A DNA stretch of 34,465 nt from an uncultured Myxococcales bacterium (GTDB lineage Bacteria > Myxococcota_A > UBA9042). The stretch covers positions 1 to 34,465 of the forward strand of contig CAIXGW010000239.1 of assembly GCA_903919145.1 (NCBI GenBank), read 5' to 3'. Both the position numbers and the translations under genes were made by a program. The notes below the pieces were generated by a model. That model had not been told where the DNA came from. It searched no databases and was given only the letters and a program-made list of their open reading frames with translations. Positions within the stretch are counted from its first letter, which is position 1. Each line of letters starts with the position of its first letter. This document shows, one piece after another, positions 17,331 through 25,242 of the stretch.

Positions 17331-18983
17331 TCAGGGAAGGACGACCTTGGCGCCAAAGCCCGTAGCCTCTGCTGCAGGGCGGGTGGCCGCATAGGCTCCG
17401 GCGCCTGCTCCGCCAAGGACCACTACGCCCATGGCCGTCCAGAACCACCAGGTCTTGTAGACCGGCTTGGACTCTTTCTCTTTTTCCAGAAGGTTGGCGT
17501 AGGGATCCTCAATGCCATCGATCTTGGGCTCGGCCTTTCTTGGCTCGACCTTGGGCTCGGCTTTTCTTGGCTCGACCTTGGGCTCGACCTTGGGCTCGAC
17601 CCTGGGCTCGACCTTGGGCTCGACCTTGGGCTCTTCTTCTCGCGGAGTGGGGACAATCTCCGGCGCTTCAGGCTCTTCCTGGGCCGGGGCGGTCGTGTAG
17701 ATCTCAGGCACTTTCATGATGTCGACACTGCACTTCTGCGCCTCGCGGACCTTGCCTTCGGCCTCTAGCGTCTGCATCTGCAGGTTGCCAAGGTTGGCGG
17801 CATAGTCGATGCGCGGCAGCGCACAGGTGCGGCGCTCGGCGGCGTTGAACATGTACAGGTACAACTCCAAGGTGTTGGCGTTGCGCTTGTTGACCAGGCC
17901 AAACAGCAGGTAGTTGGCCCGGACCTGCTTGGCAAATAACCCGGCGGAGTTGCGAAACAACTTGTCATTGAAGCTGCCCTTGTTGGCAAACTCGCGCATG
18001 TCGTCGGGGCTGACGCCGACCGCGATCTCGTGCTCTGGATCGACCTCAACCTGCAGCACCGCGCGCACCGCCACCGGCTTGCCTTTGGCGACCAGAACCT
18101 GGCCCCAAGGGGCGGCGTTGCCCTTCTTGACCTGGATATAGTGGGTTCCCTGGAGCAATTCTTTGGCCACTGCCGGCGGCGCGCCGATGTTGACGCCATC
18201 GACAAACACCACGGAATCGGCCTGCATGCACTCTACCGTCAAGGCGGTGCGCGGCTTGGCCTCCATGCCTTCGCGGGTCTGTTCTACCAGGGCCTTGAGG
18301 TCGCGGTTGTTCTTGCGCCCGTCGACCACAAAGCTTGGCTGGAGCGCAATCGCCTTGGTGATCCAGTCGGTCGCGAGCTTGCTGTCGCCTTGGCTCAGCG
18401 CCACCTGGGCAAGAGAGGCATAGCAATCCAACAGCTTGGTGAAGTCGACCAGCTCGACGTAGTTCTGCTCGTAGCGGTCGGCGGCGGCGCGCAGCAGCTT
18501 GGCGGCGTCGTCCAGGGCTTCGCCCTCGGCAAGGATGTCGCGGGCGGCCAGGACCAGCTTGTCGGCCTTGTCTAGCGCCTTCAGGGCCGGACTGGCAGCT
18601 TGGGCCCGTGCCGGCGAGGGGGCGGCCGGACCCGCGGCCGAGGCCTTGCCGGTGGCCATGGCCTTTTCCGGCAGCACCCGGAAGGAGCCGCCGGCATCAA
18701 TCATCTGCCGCAAGTACTCTTCGATGCGCGCCACGGCGACATTGCCAACATCGCCTCGTTTTACAAAGGGAACCAGACCCAGGGCCGCCTTGTCTTCTTC
18801 GCCGGCCCAGGCAACGGCGCCCAGGGGCGAGGCCATCGGCACGGTGCCGGCCAACCACACCATCGGCACCAGCAGGGCGGCCGCCAGGGGCCGCAGCCGC
18901 CGCCGAGCTACTGCCAGCAGCGGTTCGGCCGCGGCGGAGCCACGCGCAGGCTGTCTAGGGAGGGGAGGGTTGATCGCGATCAT
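17331..18983 (-). CDS. Exported PEGA/TPR-like protein with EPKV-repeat linker and C-terminal membrane anchor
   Basis: 550 aa. The ATG at 18983 has AAGAGG eight bases upstream. An N-terminal hydrophobic segment (about 31-60) ends in AWA-GEE, a likely signal cleavage site. The next segment (ALGLVPFVKRGDVGNVAVAR) resembles the Rossmann-like N-domain of FlgO/TPR-type envelope proteins. A helical, TPR-like stretch lies at about 135-245. A PEGA-like domain at about 249-315 carries the VFVDGVNIG...G.HYIQVKKG pattern. A second mixed domain follows, then an acidic, Pro-rich EPKVEP linker (448-488) and a transmembrane helix (about 508-533, WWFWTAMGVVVLGGAGAGAY). PEGA proteins are frequent in myxobacteria-like genomes, and their ligand is unknown. 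The gene lies 107 bp upstream of the kelch lipoprotein gene on the same strand. No enzymatic motif seen. Confidence 0.85.
   Translation of the reverse strand: MIAINPPLPRQPARGSAAAEPLLAVARRRLRPLAAALLVPMVWLAGTVPMASPLGAVAWAGEEDKAALGLVPFVKRGDVGNVAVARIEEYLRQMIDAGGSFRVLPEKAMATGKASAAGPAAPSPARAQAASPALKALDKADKLVLAARDILAEGEALDDAAKLLRAAADRYEQNYVELVDFTKLLDCYASLAQVALSQGDSKLATDWITKAIALQPSFVVDGRKNNRDLKALVEQTREGMEAKPRTALTVECMQADSVVFVDGVNIGAPPAVAKELLQGTHYIQVKKGNAAPWGQVLVAKGKPVAVRAVLQVEVDPEHEIAVGVSPDDMREFANKGSFNDKLFRNSAGLFAKQVRANYLLFGLVNKRNANTLELYLYMFNAAERRTCALPRIDYAANLGNLQMQTLEAEGKVREAQKCSVDIMKVPEIYTTAPAQEEPEAPEIVPTPREEEPKVEPKVEPRVEPKVEPKVEPRKAEPKVEPRKAEPKIDGIEDPYANLLEKEKESKPVYKTWWFWTAMGVVVLGGAGAGAYAATRPAAEATGFGAKVVLP
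17521..17633. repeat. Tandem 12-bp repeat encoding EPKV units
   Basis: Repeated GACCTTGGGCTC units (12 bp, reading EPKV on the minus strand) run through 17569-17633. Next to them are two copies of a longer unit that includes CTTTTCTTGGCTC (reading EPRKA). The region encodes a rigid charged linker between the PEGA-containing part and the C-terminal transmembrane helix. All unit lengths are multiples of three, so slippage would preserve the frame. Confidence 0.75.
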
Positions 18984-19159
18984 CGCCGTAACCTCTTGAC
19001 ATTCGTAGGGCCGCGGCCCGATTCGGCTGGCTGTACCCAGCTTGGGTCGCCAACTCCAATCCCCTAGTGTGCCTCAAATGCGCCGGAGATCCAAACAACT
19101 CGTTGTACCGTGCTTGCGCGCCTTGGATTTGGGCTGTTGCCAAAGGTCTTGCGGGCGCC

Positions 19160-20008
19160 TCAGGGCTGGCTCGGTGCCTGCGCGGGGGCCGCTGCGGCCG
19201 TGCGCGCCACCACCGCGACGCCAATGGGCACTTGCACCGCGGTCGCCACCCGCACCTGCAGATCGCCTGCCGCGACGTCGAGCATGGCGGAGGAGCCGCC
19301 GTCGAGGTTGAGGGCGTCGACCAGTTGGGGCCCGCCGTCCCGCTGGCCGCCGGCCAGCGTGTCTGCCCAGTTGGCCAGCGACACCACCCCATCGGACACC
19401 GCCAGCACCACCCGCCCCTGGCGGTCGCGCCCCAGGGCCACCCGCCGTGCCAGCTCATCCTTGCGGAAATGCTGGGCTTGCCCGTCGACCAGCAGGCGCG
19501 GGCCGCACTCCACCGCGAACTCCAGGTCCGGCGGCGCCTGCCAAGCGCGGGCGTGCTCGACAAAAGGCCGCCCCGCCGCTACGGCAAAGACCCCATGGTC
19601 GACGCGGCGCAGGTGAGAAAGCTCGCGGCCGTGGCTCACCAGCAGGCCCAAGGGCTTGAACTGCGGATCAAAGTAGCCGGCATTGATGGCAACCACTGCC
19701 CGCGCCTGGTGGCGAAAGGCCGCCGCGTCAGCCAGGGGCCGCCCCAGATCGGCGGCGCGCACCACCACCAGCTCAAATTGCTCCAGCTCCAAGCGAAGCA
19801 GGTGCACGGCCGCTGCGGTGTGCCCTGGGCTGGTGACCGATAGCGTGGTGGCGTACTCCAGACCTGGCAGGGCCTGCCGCCACTGCAGCGACTTGCGCGG
19901 CTCGCTGCGCTGGCAGCCGACAGCCATGGCCACGGCTAGCCCGACTGCGGCCAGAGCGCTGGCAGATCCCAGCAGCCGCAACCAGGGACGGCGGGCCAGC
20001 GTCTGCAC
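19160..20008 (-). CDS. Phosphodiester glycosidase (NAGPA/DUF2233-type) lipoprotein
   Basis: 282 aa from the GTG at 20008, which lies 2 nt after the stop of the upstream gene; no clear Shine-Dalgarno is seen, so translational coupling is likely. The longer in-frame extension to 20182 would overlap the upstream gene and bury the signal peptide. N-terminus: Arg-rich then hydrophobic, with lipobox AVGC (Cys32). The family signature is present: AVVAINAGYFD (about 104-114), followed by PLGLLVSHGRE, then ECGPRLLVDG and NLDGGSSAMLDV (about 232-243). In N-acetylglucosamine-1-phosphodiester alpha-N-acetylglucosaminidase (NAGPA) relatives, these conserved Asn/Asp/Gly residues form the active site that releases a sugar from a phosphodiester. 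The bacterial substrate here is unknown; an envelope polysaccharide or teichoic-like polymer is only a guess. Confidence 0.85.
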   Translation of the reverse strand: MQTLARRPWLRLLGSASALAAVGLAVAMAVGCQRSEPRKSLQWRQALPGLEYATTLSVTSPGHTAAAVHLLRLELEQFELVVVRAADLGRPLADAAAFRHQARAVVAINAGYFDPQFKPLGLLVSHGRELSHLRRVDHGVFAVAAGRPFVEHARAWQAPPDLEFAVECGPRLLVDGQAQHFRKDELARRVALGRDRQGRVVLAVSDGVVSLANWADTLAGGQRDGGPQLVDALNLDGGSSAMLDVAAGDLQVRVATAVQVPIGVAVVARTAAAAPAQAPSQP

Positions 20009-20010
20009 TG

Positions 20011-22503
20011 CTACAGGAGCTTGGTGATGCCGTCGCGCAGCTTCTGCAGCTGTTCTTCGGGCTTGAAGCCGGTGTCGTAGTAGCGGATGACGCCCTCGCG
20101 ATCGATGATGAAGGTCGCCGGCATCGAGTAGACGTTGAATTTGCCCATCAATTCGGACTCCTGGTCGGCAATGATGCCCCAAGGCGCCTCAAAGCCCTTG
20201 GCAAACTCCAGGGACCGATCCGCTTCGCGATCCACGCCAATGCTGATAACCTGGAAGCCCTTGGCCTTGTGCTCTTTTTGCAGCGTCACCAGCTCGGGAA
20301 ACTCCTTTTTGCACGGGCCGCACCACGAAGCAAAGAAGTTGATGAGGGTGACCTTGCCTTTGAACTGAGCGGTGTCGATGGTCTGGCCGTTGCTGTCTTT
20401 GGCCGTAAAGGCCGGCACCGGCTTGCCCACCAAGTCTCCGTCGCCGCCCTTGAGATCGCTGGCGGCCACCTTACCCTGGGCCACATCGGCGTCGGCACAG
20501 CAGCGGAAGCCCGTGGTCAGGTTGCGGTTGCCGGTGCCAAAGCTGGCCGAGCGCTGGTTGCAGGCGGCCCGTTCGCCAGAGTTGTTGTGGCCACCCATCA
20601 GGCCTGCGGTCTCCTTGGTCACGCCGGACCACTCGCCCATGTTGCCGGCTAGGTCAAAGACGCCCGAAGCAGTCCGGCAGCCGGCCTTGGCGCCGGTCTT
20701 GCCCGCCTTGCCCTTGTACTTGTCTTCCTGATCGATGCAGGTCCCGGCTTCGTAGAAGGTGCCGTAGGGGTACATGTTGCCTTCGACGTCGTCATCAGCG
20801 AACTGGGCGTTGTTGTTGTTGTCGACCGGAACGGCGTTGGAGCAGGCTGCCACCCATTCCTCTTCGCTGCACAGGCGCTTGCCGGACTTCTTGCACGCCT
20901 CGTCCGCCTCGATCCAGCTGGCCATCGCGGGCTCGACGTCTGGCAGCGAAACCGCCTTGCCGTCGCGGGTCAGCGCCGCCTCGTAGGGGTCGATAAAGAA
21001 CTGCCCCTTGCTGCCCTTGGCGGCAATCATGTGGCTGCCGTCTGGCTTGGGTGCCTGGGCCACTGGCTGAGCTGCCGCGGCCGAGGTCGGGTTCTCTAGC
21101 GCTTTTTGAATGTAGTAGTCGAGGATCGCCGTCGAGGCCGAGCCCGTTACCATGCGGCCGTTGATGTAAGTGCGCGGCGCTCCGTAGATGCCAGCGCCAT
21201 AGGCAGCCTCAATGTCCTTGTTGAACTTGGCCTGGTGGGCGGTGCCGGTCAGGCAGGCGTCGTATTTGGCCAGATCGAGGCCCAGCTCTTCGGCGGCCTT
21301 GCGGTTGGCTTCTGGGTCAAGCTTGGGCTGGTTGGCGTACAGCTTGTCGTGCATGTCCCAGAACTTGCCCTGCACGCCGGCGCAGTAGGCTGTTTTGTGG
21401 GCGTTGCAGGCGTTGGGGTGCTTGTCATAGCCGGCCATGTACTTGTTGCAGGCCGGGTTCATCGGAAAGTGCTTCATGACAAAACGCACTTTGTCTTTGT
21501 ACTTGGTCTTGAGCGGCTCCATGGTCAGGGCCAGGTAGCGGCAGTAGGGGCACTCAAAGTCAGAGTACTTGACGACCGTGACCTTGGCGTCTTTGGGACC
21601 GTAGGCGTCGCGAAGATCCTCTTCGTCCAGGCAGGGTTCGTAGATGGTGTAGCCGTCCTCGGTCTTCTTGCCCATGGGCTTGCCGCACTCGCCAGTGGGG
21701 CGCGCGGCTGCCGCGACCGGCTGGGCTTCTGCAGCGGCTGCTCCGGCCCCTTGAGCCGCCACGCCTGCAGGAGCTGAGGCGCCTTCCACCTTGCCAAATT
21801 GCTCTTCGATCTTCTTCTTGTAGGCTTCAACCAGCTCGGTCTTGGTCGAGTCGTAGCCAATAAAGGCCAGCCCGCCGCCGATCATCAGCACCAGCAGCGA
21901 GGTCACGACCGGCTGGGCACCGGTGGTCAGCAGGCGCCAGCTGTTGCCAATAGCGTTGGCCACCGTCTTGGGGCCGGCGGCGATCGCCAAGCCGGTCACG
22001 GCAAAGTTGACCGCATACAGAGAGATGCAATACAGACAGTAGGCCTCTACCACCGCAGAGCTGTAGACCGCCAAGAACATCGAGTAGGCGCTGGCCAAGA
22101 GACCAATGCCGGCCACAATATCCATGCCGCGCGCCGCCAGCAGCTTCATGTCTGCAGCTGCGTTCTTGGCGCGAAACGCCATCGCCACCAGGTACAGTTG
22201 CACCAGGTAGGTCGGCACGCCGTACAGGCTGATCGGCAGGCCAAAGATCTCCGACGCGCCAGAGACGTTGACCTTGTCGCAGTTGATCGCGCCGCCCAAG
22301 TTGCAGCTCGACACATAGGTCGGGTCATTGGTGATGTGCAGCTTGTGGCGCACCAGGTACATCGACACGCCCAGCCCGGCCAGCAGCAACAGCCCCAGGG
22401 CCACCAGCAGCGGTGGCTTGGGCTCAAACGGCTCTGACGCGGCCGGCCCCGCCACGGGCGGTGCAGAGGGCGAAGAGGAAGGAGACTGTGCGTGCTTGGC
22501 CAT
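20011..22503 (-). CDS. Four-module membrane redox fusion: VKOR - DsbA-like - FGE-like - TlpA-like thioredoxin
   Basis: 830 aa from the ATG at 22503, which has GGAG nine bases upstream; an ATG at 22524 would add seven residues. (1) VKOR domain, about 32-230, with several membrane helices, loop cysteines C67 and C75 (C-x7-C, followed by a GLPISLYG element) and active-site C156-L-Y-C159, for quinone-linked disulfide generation. (2) DsbA-like domain with C318-P-Y-C321, HFPMN, and GAPRTYINGR carrying the expected cis-Pro. (3) Formylglycine-enzyme/SUMF1-type domain, about 498-672 (RLCSEEEWVAAC, NMGEWS, TGFRCCAD). The Cys pair that binds copper in true FGEs is not visible before the RSAS segment, so it is probably non-catalytic. 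(4) TlpA/AhpC-type thioredoxin with C728-G-P-C731 in WCGPC and a PATFIIDREG strand. VKOR-DsbA fusions are known; I do not recall this four-module order. Likely role: oxidative folding of exported Cys-rich proteins, with the last domain perhaps serving isomerisation or reduction (inference). Confidence 0.9.
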   Translation of the reverse strand: MAKHAQSPSSSPSAPPVAGPAASEPFEPKPPLLVALGLLLLAGLGVSMYLVRHKLHITNDPTYVSSCNLGGAINCDKVNVSGASEIFGLPISLYGVPTYLVQLYLVAMAFRAKNAAADMKLLAARGMDIVAGIGLLASAYSMFLAVYSSAVVEAYCLYCISLYAVNFAVTGLAIAAGPKTVANAIGNSWRLLTTGAQPVVTSLLVLMIGGGLAFIGYDSTKTELVEAYKKKIEEQFGKVEGASAPAGVAAQGAGAAAAEAQPVAAAARPTGECGKPMGKKTEDGYTIYEPCLDEEDLRDAYGPKDAKVTVVKYSDFECPYCRYLALTMEPLKTKYKDKVRFVMKHFPMNPACNKYMAGYDKHPNACNAHKTAYCAGVQGKFWDMHDKLYANQPKLDPEANRKAAEELGLDLAKYDACLTGTAHQAKFNKDIEAAYGAGIYGAPRTYINGRMVTGSASTAILDYYIQKALENPTSAAAAQPVAQAPKPDGSHMIAAKGSKGQFFIDPYEAALTRDGKAVSLPDVEPAMASWIEADEACKKSGKRLCSEEEWVAACSNAVPVDNNNNAQFADDDVEGNMYPYGTFYEAGTCIDQEDKYKGKAGKTGAKAGCRTASGVFDLAGNMGEWSGVTKETAGLMGGHNNSGERAACNQRSASFGTGNRNLTTGFRCCADADVAQGKVAASDLKGGDGDLVGKPVPAFTAKDSNGQTIDTAQFKGKVTLINFFASWCGPCKKEFPELVTLQKEHKAKGFQVISIGVDREADRSLEFAKGFEAPWGIIADQESELMGKFNVYSMPATFIIDREGVIRYYDTGFKPEEQLQKLRDGITKLL

Positions 22504-22937
22504 GGTCCATCGCTCCGTAGGCATTGGCTGACAAGAGGCTTCGGGTCAAACCGTTGGGGCTCCGAGCCCCGATCGATCGATCTGAGGTCGGGGCATCGCT
22601 GCTACTCCGCCTTGGTGAGCTTGACGACCCACCCAGCAGTGCAAGGGAAACCAACGAGTTGGCCACGTTGGCACCCTTGGGTCGGCGGCACCGCGTGGTC
22701 CATGCCACGCACCACCGCGCGGGCGGGAATATAAGACGCTTTGCCGTCAACGCAAGGCCCGCCCTGGTCGAAACCGCGCCGCCGGCGTCGCTATTCCCGA
22801 GCATGCCCGAGTCCTGAGCCAGACCCGGCAGCCGTATCCAAGACCTGTGAACAAGAACCGGGTGTAACCCAGATCGAATGAACGGTCCTGGGTCCTAGGC
22901 CTTGTGTCGGCGATCGCTGTCGCCTACGCTTGGGGGC
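22504..22937. other. Divergent intergenic region (434 bp)
   Basis: This separates the minus-strand redox-fusion gene from the plus-strand tolQ-like gene and should contain both promoters. A 7-bp inverted repeat, GCCCCGA (22566-22572) and TCGGGGC (22588-22594), brackets a short GATC-rich loop. A TATAAG-like hexamer at 22730-22735 has no convincing -35 partner. TTGACC on the minus strand near 22540-22550 is too close to the start to be a normal promoter. Short open frames here have neither a ribosome-binding site nor family features. No confident gene or regulatory site identified. Confidence 0.5.
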
Positions 22938-23669
22938 ATGAAGCTACTGACTGCTCCGTTCCTTCTTCCTTTCTCTCTGCCCTTGGCCCAGGTTGACATG
23001 GACCCCATGTCCGCAGCGATTCAGTCGCGCGGTATGGTGTTGATGGTCCTTGTGGTTCTGGTGCTGCTGTCTGTGGCCAGTTGGGTGGTCATAGGCAGTC
23101 GGGCCTGGGCTTTGCGCAACCTGCGCCGAGAGGTAGCCATTTTCCGCACCCAGTTCAGCGAGCTGGTCAAGACCCAGGATCTGGCGATGGTGGCCGAGCA
23201 ATTGGCCAAGCGCTACCTAAGCTTGCCCCATACGCGCTTGCTGGCCTCGGTGCTCAAGGAGCTGAGCCAGCTAGAAGCCAGTGGCACCCTGCGCGAAGAA
23301 GACCTCTCTAGCATAGAGCGGGCGCTCAAGCGCACGGCTGAGCCGCTGGTCGACGACCTGGAGTCCGGGCTACAGCTGCTGGCCACCACCGCTACGGCCG
23401 CGCCGTTCATCGGTCTGTTCGGCACGGTCTGGGGCATCATGGGGGCGTTTGGCGGGTTGGCCGACAGCGGCACCATCTTGCAGACGGTCGCCCCGCACAT
23501 CGCCCAGGCCTTGATCGCGACGGCGGTGGGCCTGCTGGCGGCGATCCCGGCCTCGGTGGCCTACAACGCCCTGGGGCGGGTGGTCCGGCGGATGGTCACC
23601 GACCTCGACGGGTTTGGCGAAGACCTGCTCATCCTGGTGCGGCGGCGCCACTTGCGCTCCAAAGACTGA
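22938..23669 (+). CDS. tolQ: TolQ/ExbB-family proton channel subunit
   Basis: 243 aa from the ATG at 22938, which has GGGGG immediately upstream, closer than ideal. An in-frame ATG at 22998 with AGG six bases upstream is an alternative, giving 223 aa and starting just before the first helix. TM1 is MVLMVLVVLVLLSVASWVVI. After a long cytoplasmic loop comes the family core PFIGLFGTVWGIMGAF (TM2), then IAQALIATAVGLLAAIPASV (TM3) with conserved Thr and Pro residues. The GTVWGIM and APHIAQALIATA stretches are closer to TolQ than to ExbB. It forms the inner-membrane channel that uses the proton gradient to move TolR/TolA-type partners. First gene of a three-gene operon, 19 nt before the next start. 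Confidence 0.92.
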   Translation: MKLLTAPFLLPFSLPLAQVDMDPMSAAIQSRGMVLMVLVVLVLLSVASWVVIGSRAWALRNLRREVAIFRTQFSELVKTQDLAMVAEQLAKRYLSLPHTRLLASVLKELSQLEASGTLREEDLSSIERALKRTAEPLVDDLESGLQLLATTATAAPFIGLFGTVWGIMGAFGGLADSGTILQTVAPHIAQALIATAVGLLAAIPASVAYNALGRVVRRMVTDLDGFGEDLLILVRRRHLRSKD

Positions 23670-23677
23670 TCACCACC

Positions 23678-23683
23678 AGGAGG
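23678..23683 (+). promoter_or_regulatory. Ribosome-binding site deciding the TolR start
   Basis: A perfect AGGAGG lies 5 nt before the GTG at 23689. It selects that GTG over the in-frame ATG two codons later and over upstream starts inside tolQ. Confidence 0.8.
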
Positions 23684-23688
23684 CTGCC

Positions 23689-24234
23689 GTGGGCATGGGG
23701 ATATCGGGGGGCGGTGGTCGCGGACGCATTGCCAAGGGCACGCTGTCAGAGATCAATGTGACGCCGCTGGTCGACGTGATGTTGGTGCTGCTGGTGATCT
23801 TCATGGTCGCCAGCGCGGTAGAGACGGCGCGGATCTCGCGCGAAGCAGAGACGCTGCGCCAGACGGTCACCGAAGAGGCCGCCGCCCGCGAGGCGACCGG
23901 AGAGAACCAGGTGCCGGTGGACCTGCCCAAGGTCAAGGCCGACAAGGTCAATCTCGCCGCCAAGCAGGGCAAGCCCGTCATCAGCTTTGACGCCGAGCGG
24001 CGCATCCACCTAGACAAAGATCTGCTCATCGACTGCCGCGGCAAGGCCGCCGACCCCTGCCTAGACGGCTTTGAGGCGGCTCTGTCTAAGCACGCCAAGG
24101 GCCAGGGCCTGCGAGACGCCAACCTGCGGGCCGACCGGCGCTTGGACTACGGCCTGGTGCTGGCGCTCATGGGGCGGATGCGCCGAGCCGGCATTGAACA
24201 TTTTGGCCTGATTACCGAAGAGCCGGGGGGCTAG
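23689..24234 (+). CDS. tolR: TolR/ExbD-family protein
   Basis: 181 aa from the GTG at 23689. After a Gly-rich cytoplasmic N-terminus comes the hallmark INVTPLVDVMLVLLVIFMVA, the single transmembrane helix carrying the conserved Asp that interacts with TolQ. About 35 residues of charged, helix-prone sequence then precede the VPVDLPKV strand of the periplasmic domain; in typical TolR/ExbD that link is only about ten residues. The rest (PVISFDAERRIHLD, then DYGLVLALMGRMRRAGIEHF) fits the TolR periplasmic fold. Two Cys near LIDCRGKAADPCLDG could form a disulfide. Its stop is 4 nt from the next gene's start, so the operon is tightly coupled. Confidence 0.92.
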   Translation: MGMGISGGGGRGRIAKGTLSEINVTPLVDVMLVLLVIFMVASAVETARISREAETLRQTVTEEAAAREATGENQVPVDLPKVKADKVNLAAKQGKPVISFDAERRIHLDKDLLIDCRGKAADPCLDGFEAALSKHAKGQGLRDANLRADRRLDYGLVLALMGRMRRAGIEHFGLITEEPGG

Positions 24235-24238
24235 GCCA

Positions 24239-25108
24239 GTGTCGATCGGCGCCCACGTTGGCATCACCCGCAGCGATTTGCTGATCGGCGCTTTTGTGGC
24301 CGCTGCGGTGCACGTAGGTCTTGGCGTTGGCATGTGGCTGACACCTGCGGACTCCGCCGCGGCTGCCGCCCAGGCCGATCCGCTGGCCGACGGCTGCGCC
24401 GCCGTGGTCAGCCCGGCTTGCGTGGGGCTGGGCGTGGCTCCCACGCCCACAGAGACCCCAGAAGAGCCGCGGCGAACCGTAGAGGACCGCCGCTGCCCTG
24501 AGCCGGTCCGGCGGCTGCTGCGCCGCGATCCTGAGTCGCCACCGGCGGTAGCCGTGGATCTGTTGCAGGCCGAGCTGGTTGCCGCGCTGGGCGTGGAATC
24601 CGGCACCCGCAGTGAGCCCAAGGCCGTGCAGCGCGCAGAGGCGCCCAAGCCCAAGCTGGCAGAGGCCATTGGAGACAACAGCAAGCTCGGCGATATGCTT
24701 AAAGAGTCGGGCGACTCCGACGCCAAGAAAAAGAAGCTGGGCGATATCTTGGGGCGGCCCGACGGCAAGGTCGGCGGAGAGGGCAAGGTCAACATGCCCG
24801 GATCGGCCTACGTGCGCGAGGTCAAAGTCGCGGTGACGCAGAGTTTTTCCCTGCCAGCCTCGTTGCCGCCGTGGGAAGCGGCAGGGCTCGTCGCCAAGAT
24901 CCGCGTGACCCGCATGACCGCTGGCGGCGGCGTGTTGGAGTGGCGTTTTGACAAGAACAGCGGCAATGACGACTTTGACGCTGCCGTCCGCTCGCTGATG
25001 AACGGCTACAAGTCTGGGCTGCGCACCTTGCCCGAGCCGCCGCCGCACATCCTAGAAGAGATCAACTCGCGCGGCTTTGTCATCGAGCTGCGCGGCGGCA
25101 AGGGCTGA
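24239..25108 (+). CDS. TolA/TonB-like C-terminal-domain protein
   Basis: 289 aa from the GTG at 24239, with a G-run about 8 nt upstream. A short cytoplasmic N-terminus leads to one membrane helix, LLIGAFVAAAVHVGLGVGMW. A periplasmic linker follows, with three Cys and then a charged Lys/Glu/Asp part (KLGDMLKESGDSDAKKKKLG). The C-terminal domain (about 195-289) has the TolA/TonB pattern YVREVKVAVTQSFSLPASLP, then AKIRVTRMTAGGGVLEWRF, then NDDFDAAVRSLM. Gene order supports a TolA-type role, linking the TolQR motor to an outer-membrane partner. No tolB or pal lies in this window, so a dedicated TonB-like role for another partner cannot be excluded. Confidence 0.8.
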   Translation: MSIGAHVGITRSDLLIGAFVAAAVHVGLGVGMWLTPADSAAAAAQADPLADGCAAVVSPACVGLGVAPTPTETPEEPRRTVEDRRCPEPVRRLLRRDPESPPAVAVDLLQAELVAALGVESGTRSEPKAVQRAEAPKPKLAEAIGDNSKLGDMLKESGDSDAKKKKLGDILGRPDGKVGGEGKVNMPGSAYVREVKVAVTQSFSLPASLPPWEAAGLVAKIRVTRMTAGGGVLEWRFDKNSGNDDFDAAVRSLMNGYKSGLRTLPEPPPHILEEINSRGFVIELRGGKG

Positions 25109-25242
25109 CGACTCAGCGGCCTTGGCAAATTGCCCCCAGAACCTGGCCCCCAAAGAGGCAGCCGTCGGGCGCCTGCCCACCCTGCGCCGTCGGTACCCAC
25201 AGTCCGTGCCTTTGTCGCAGCGCGGCCGAGCCCTAGGCGCCG

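Noticed and set aside
20009..20182. N-terminal extension of the glycosidase gene to 20182
   Set aside because: It would overlap the thioredoxin-coding end of the upstream gene and put over 58 extra residues before a good lipoprotein signal peptide.
22524..22817. Possible small plus-strand gene (97 codons) in the divergent intergenic region
   Set aside because: No ribosome-binding site, no recognisable features, and it would occupy the expected promoter region of both flanking genes.
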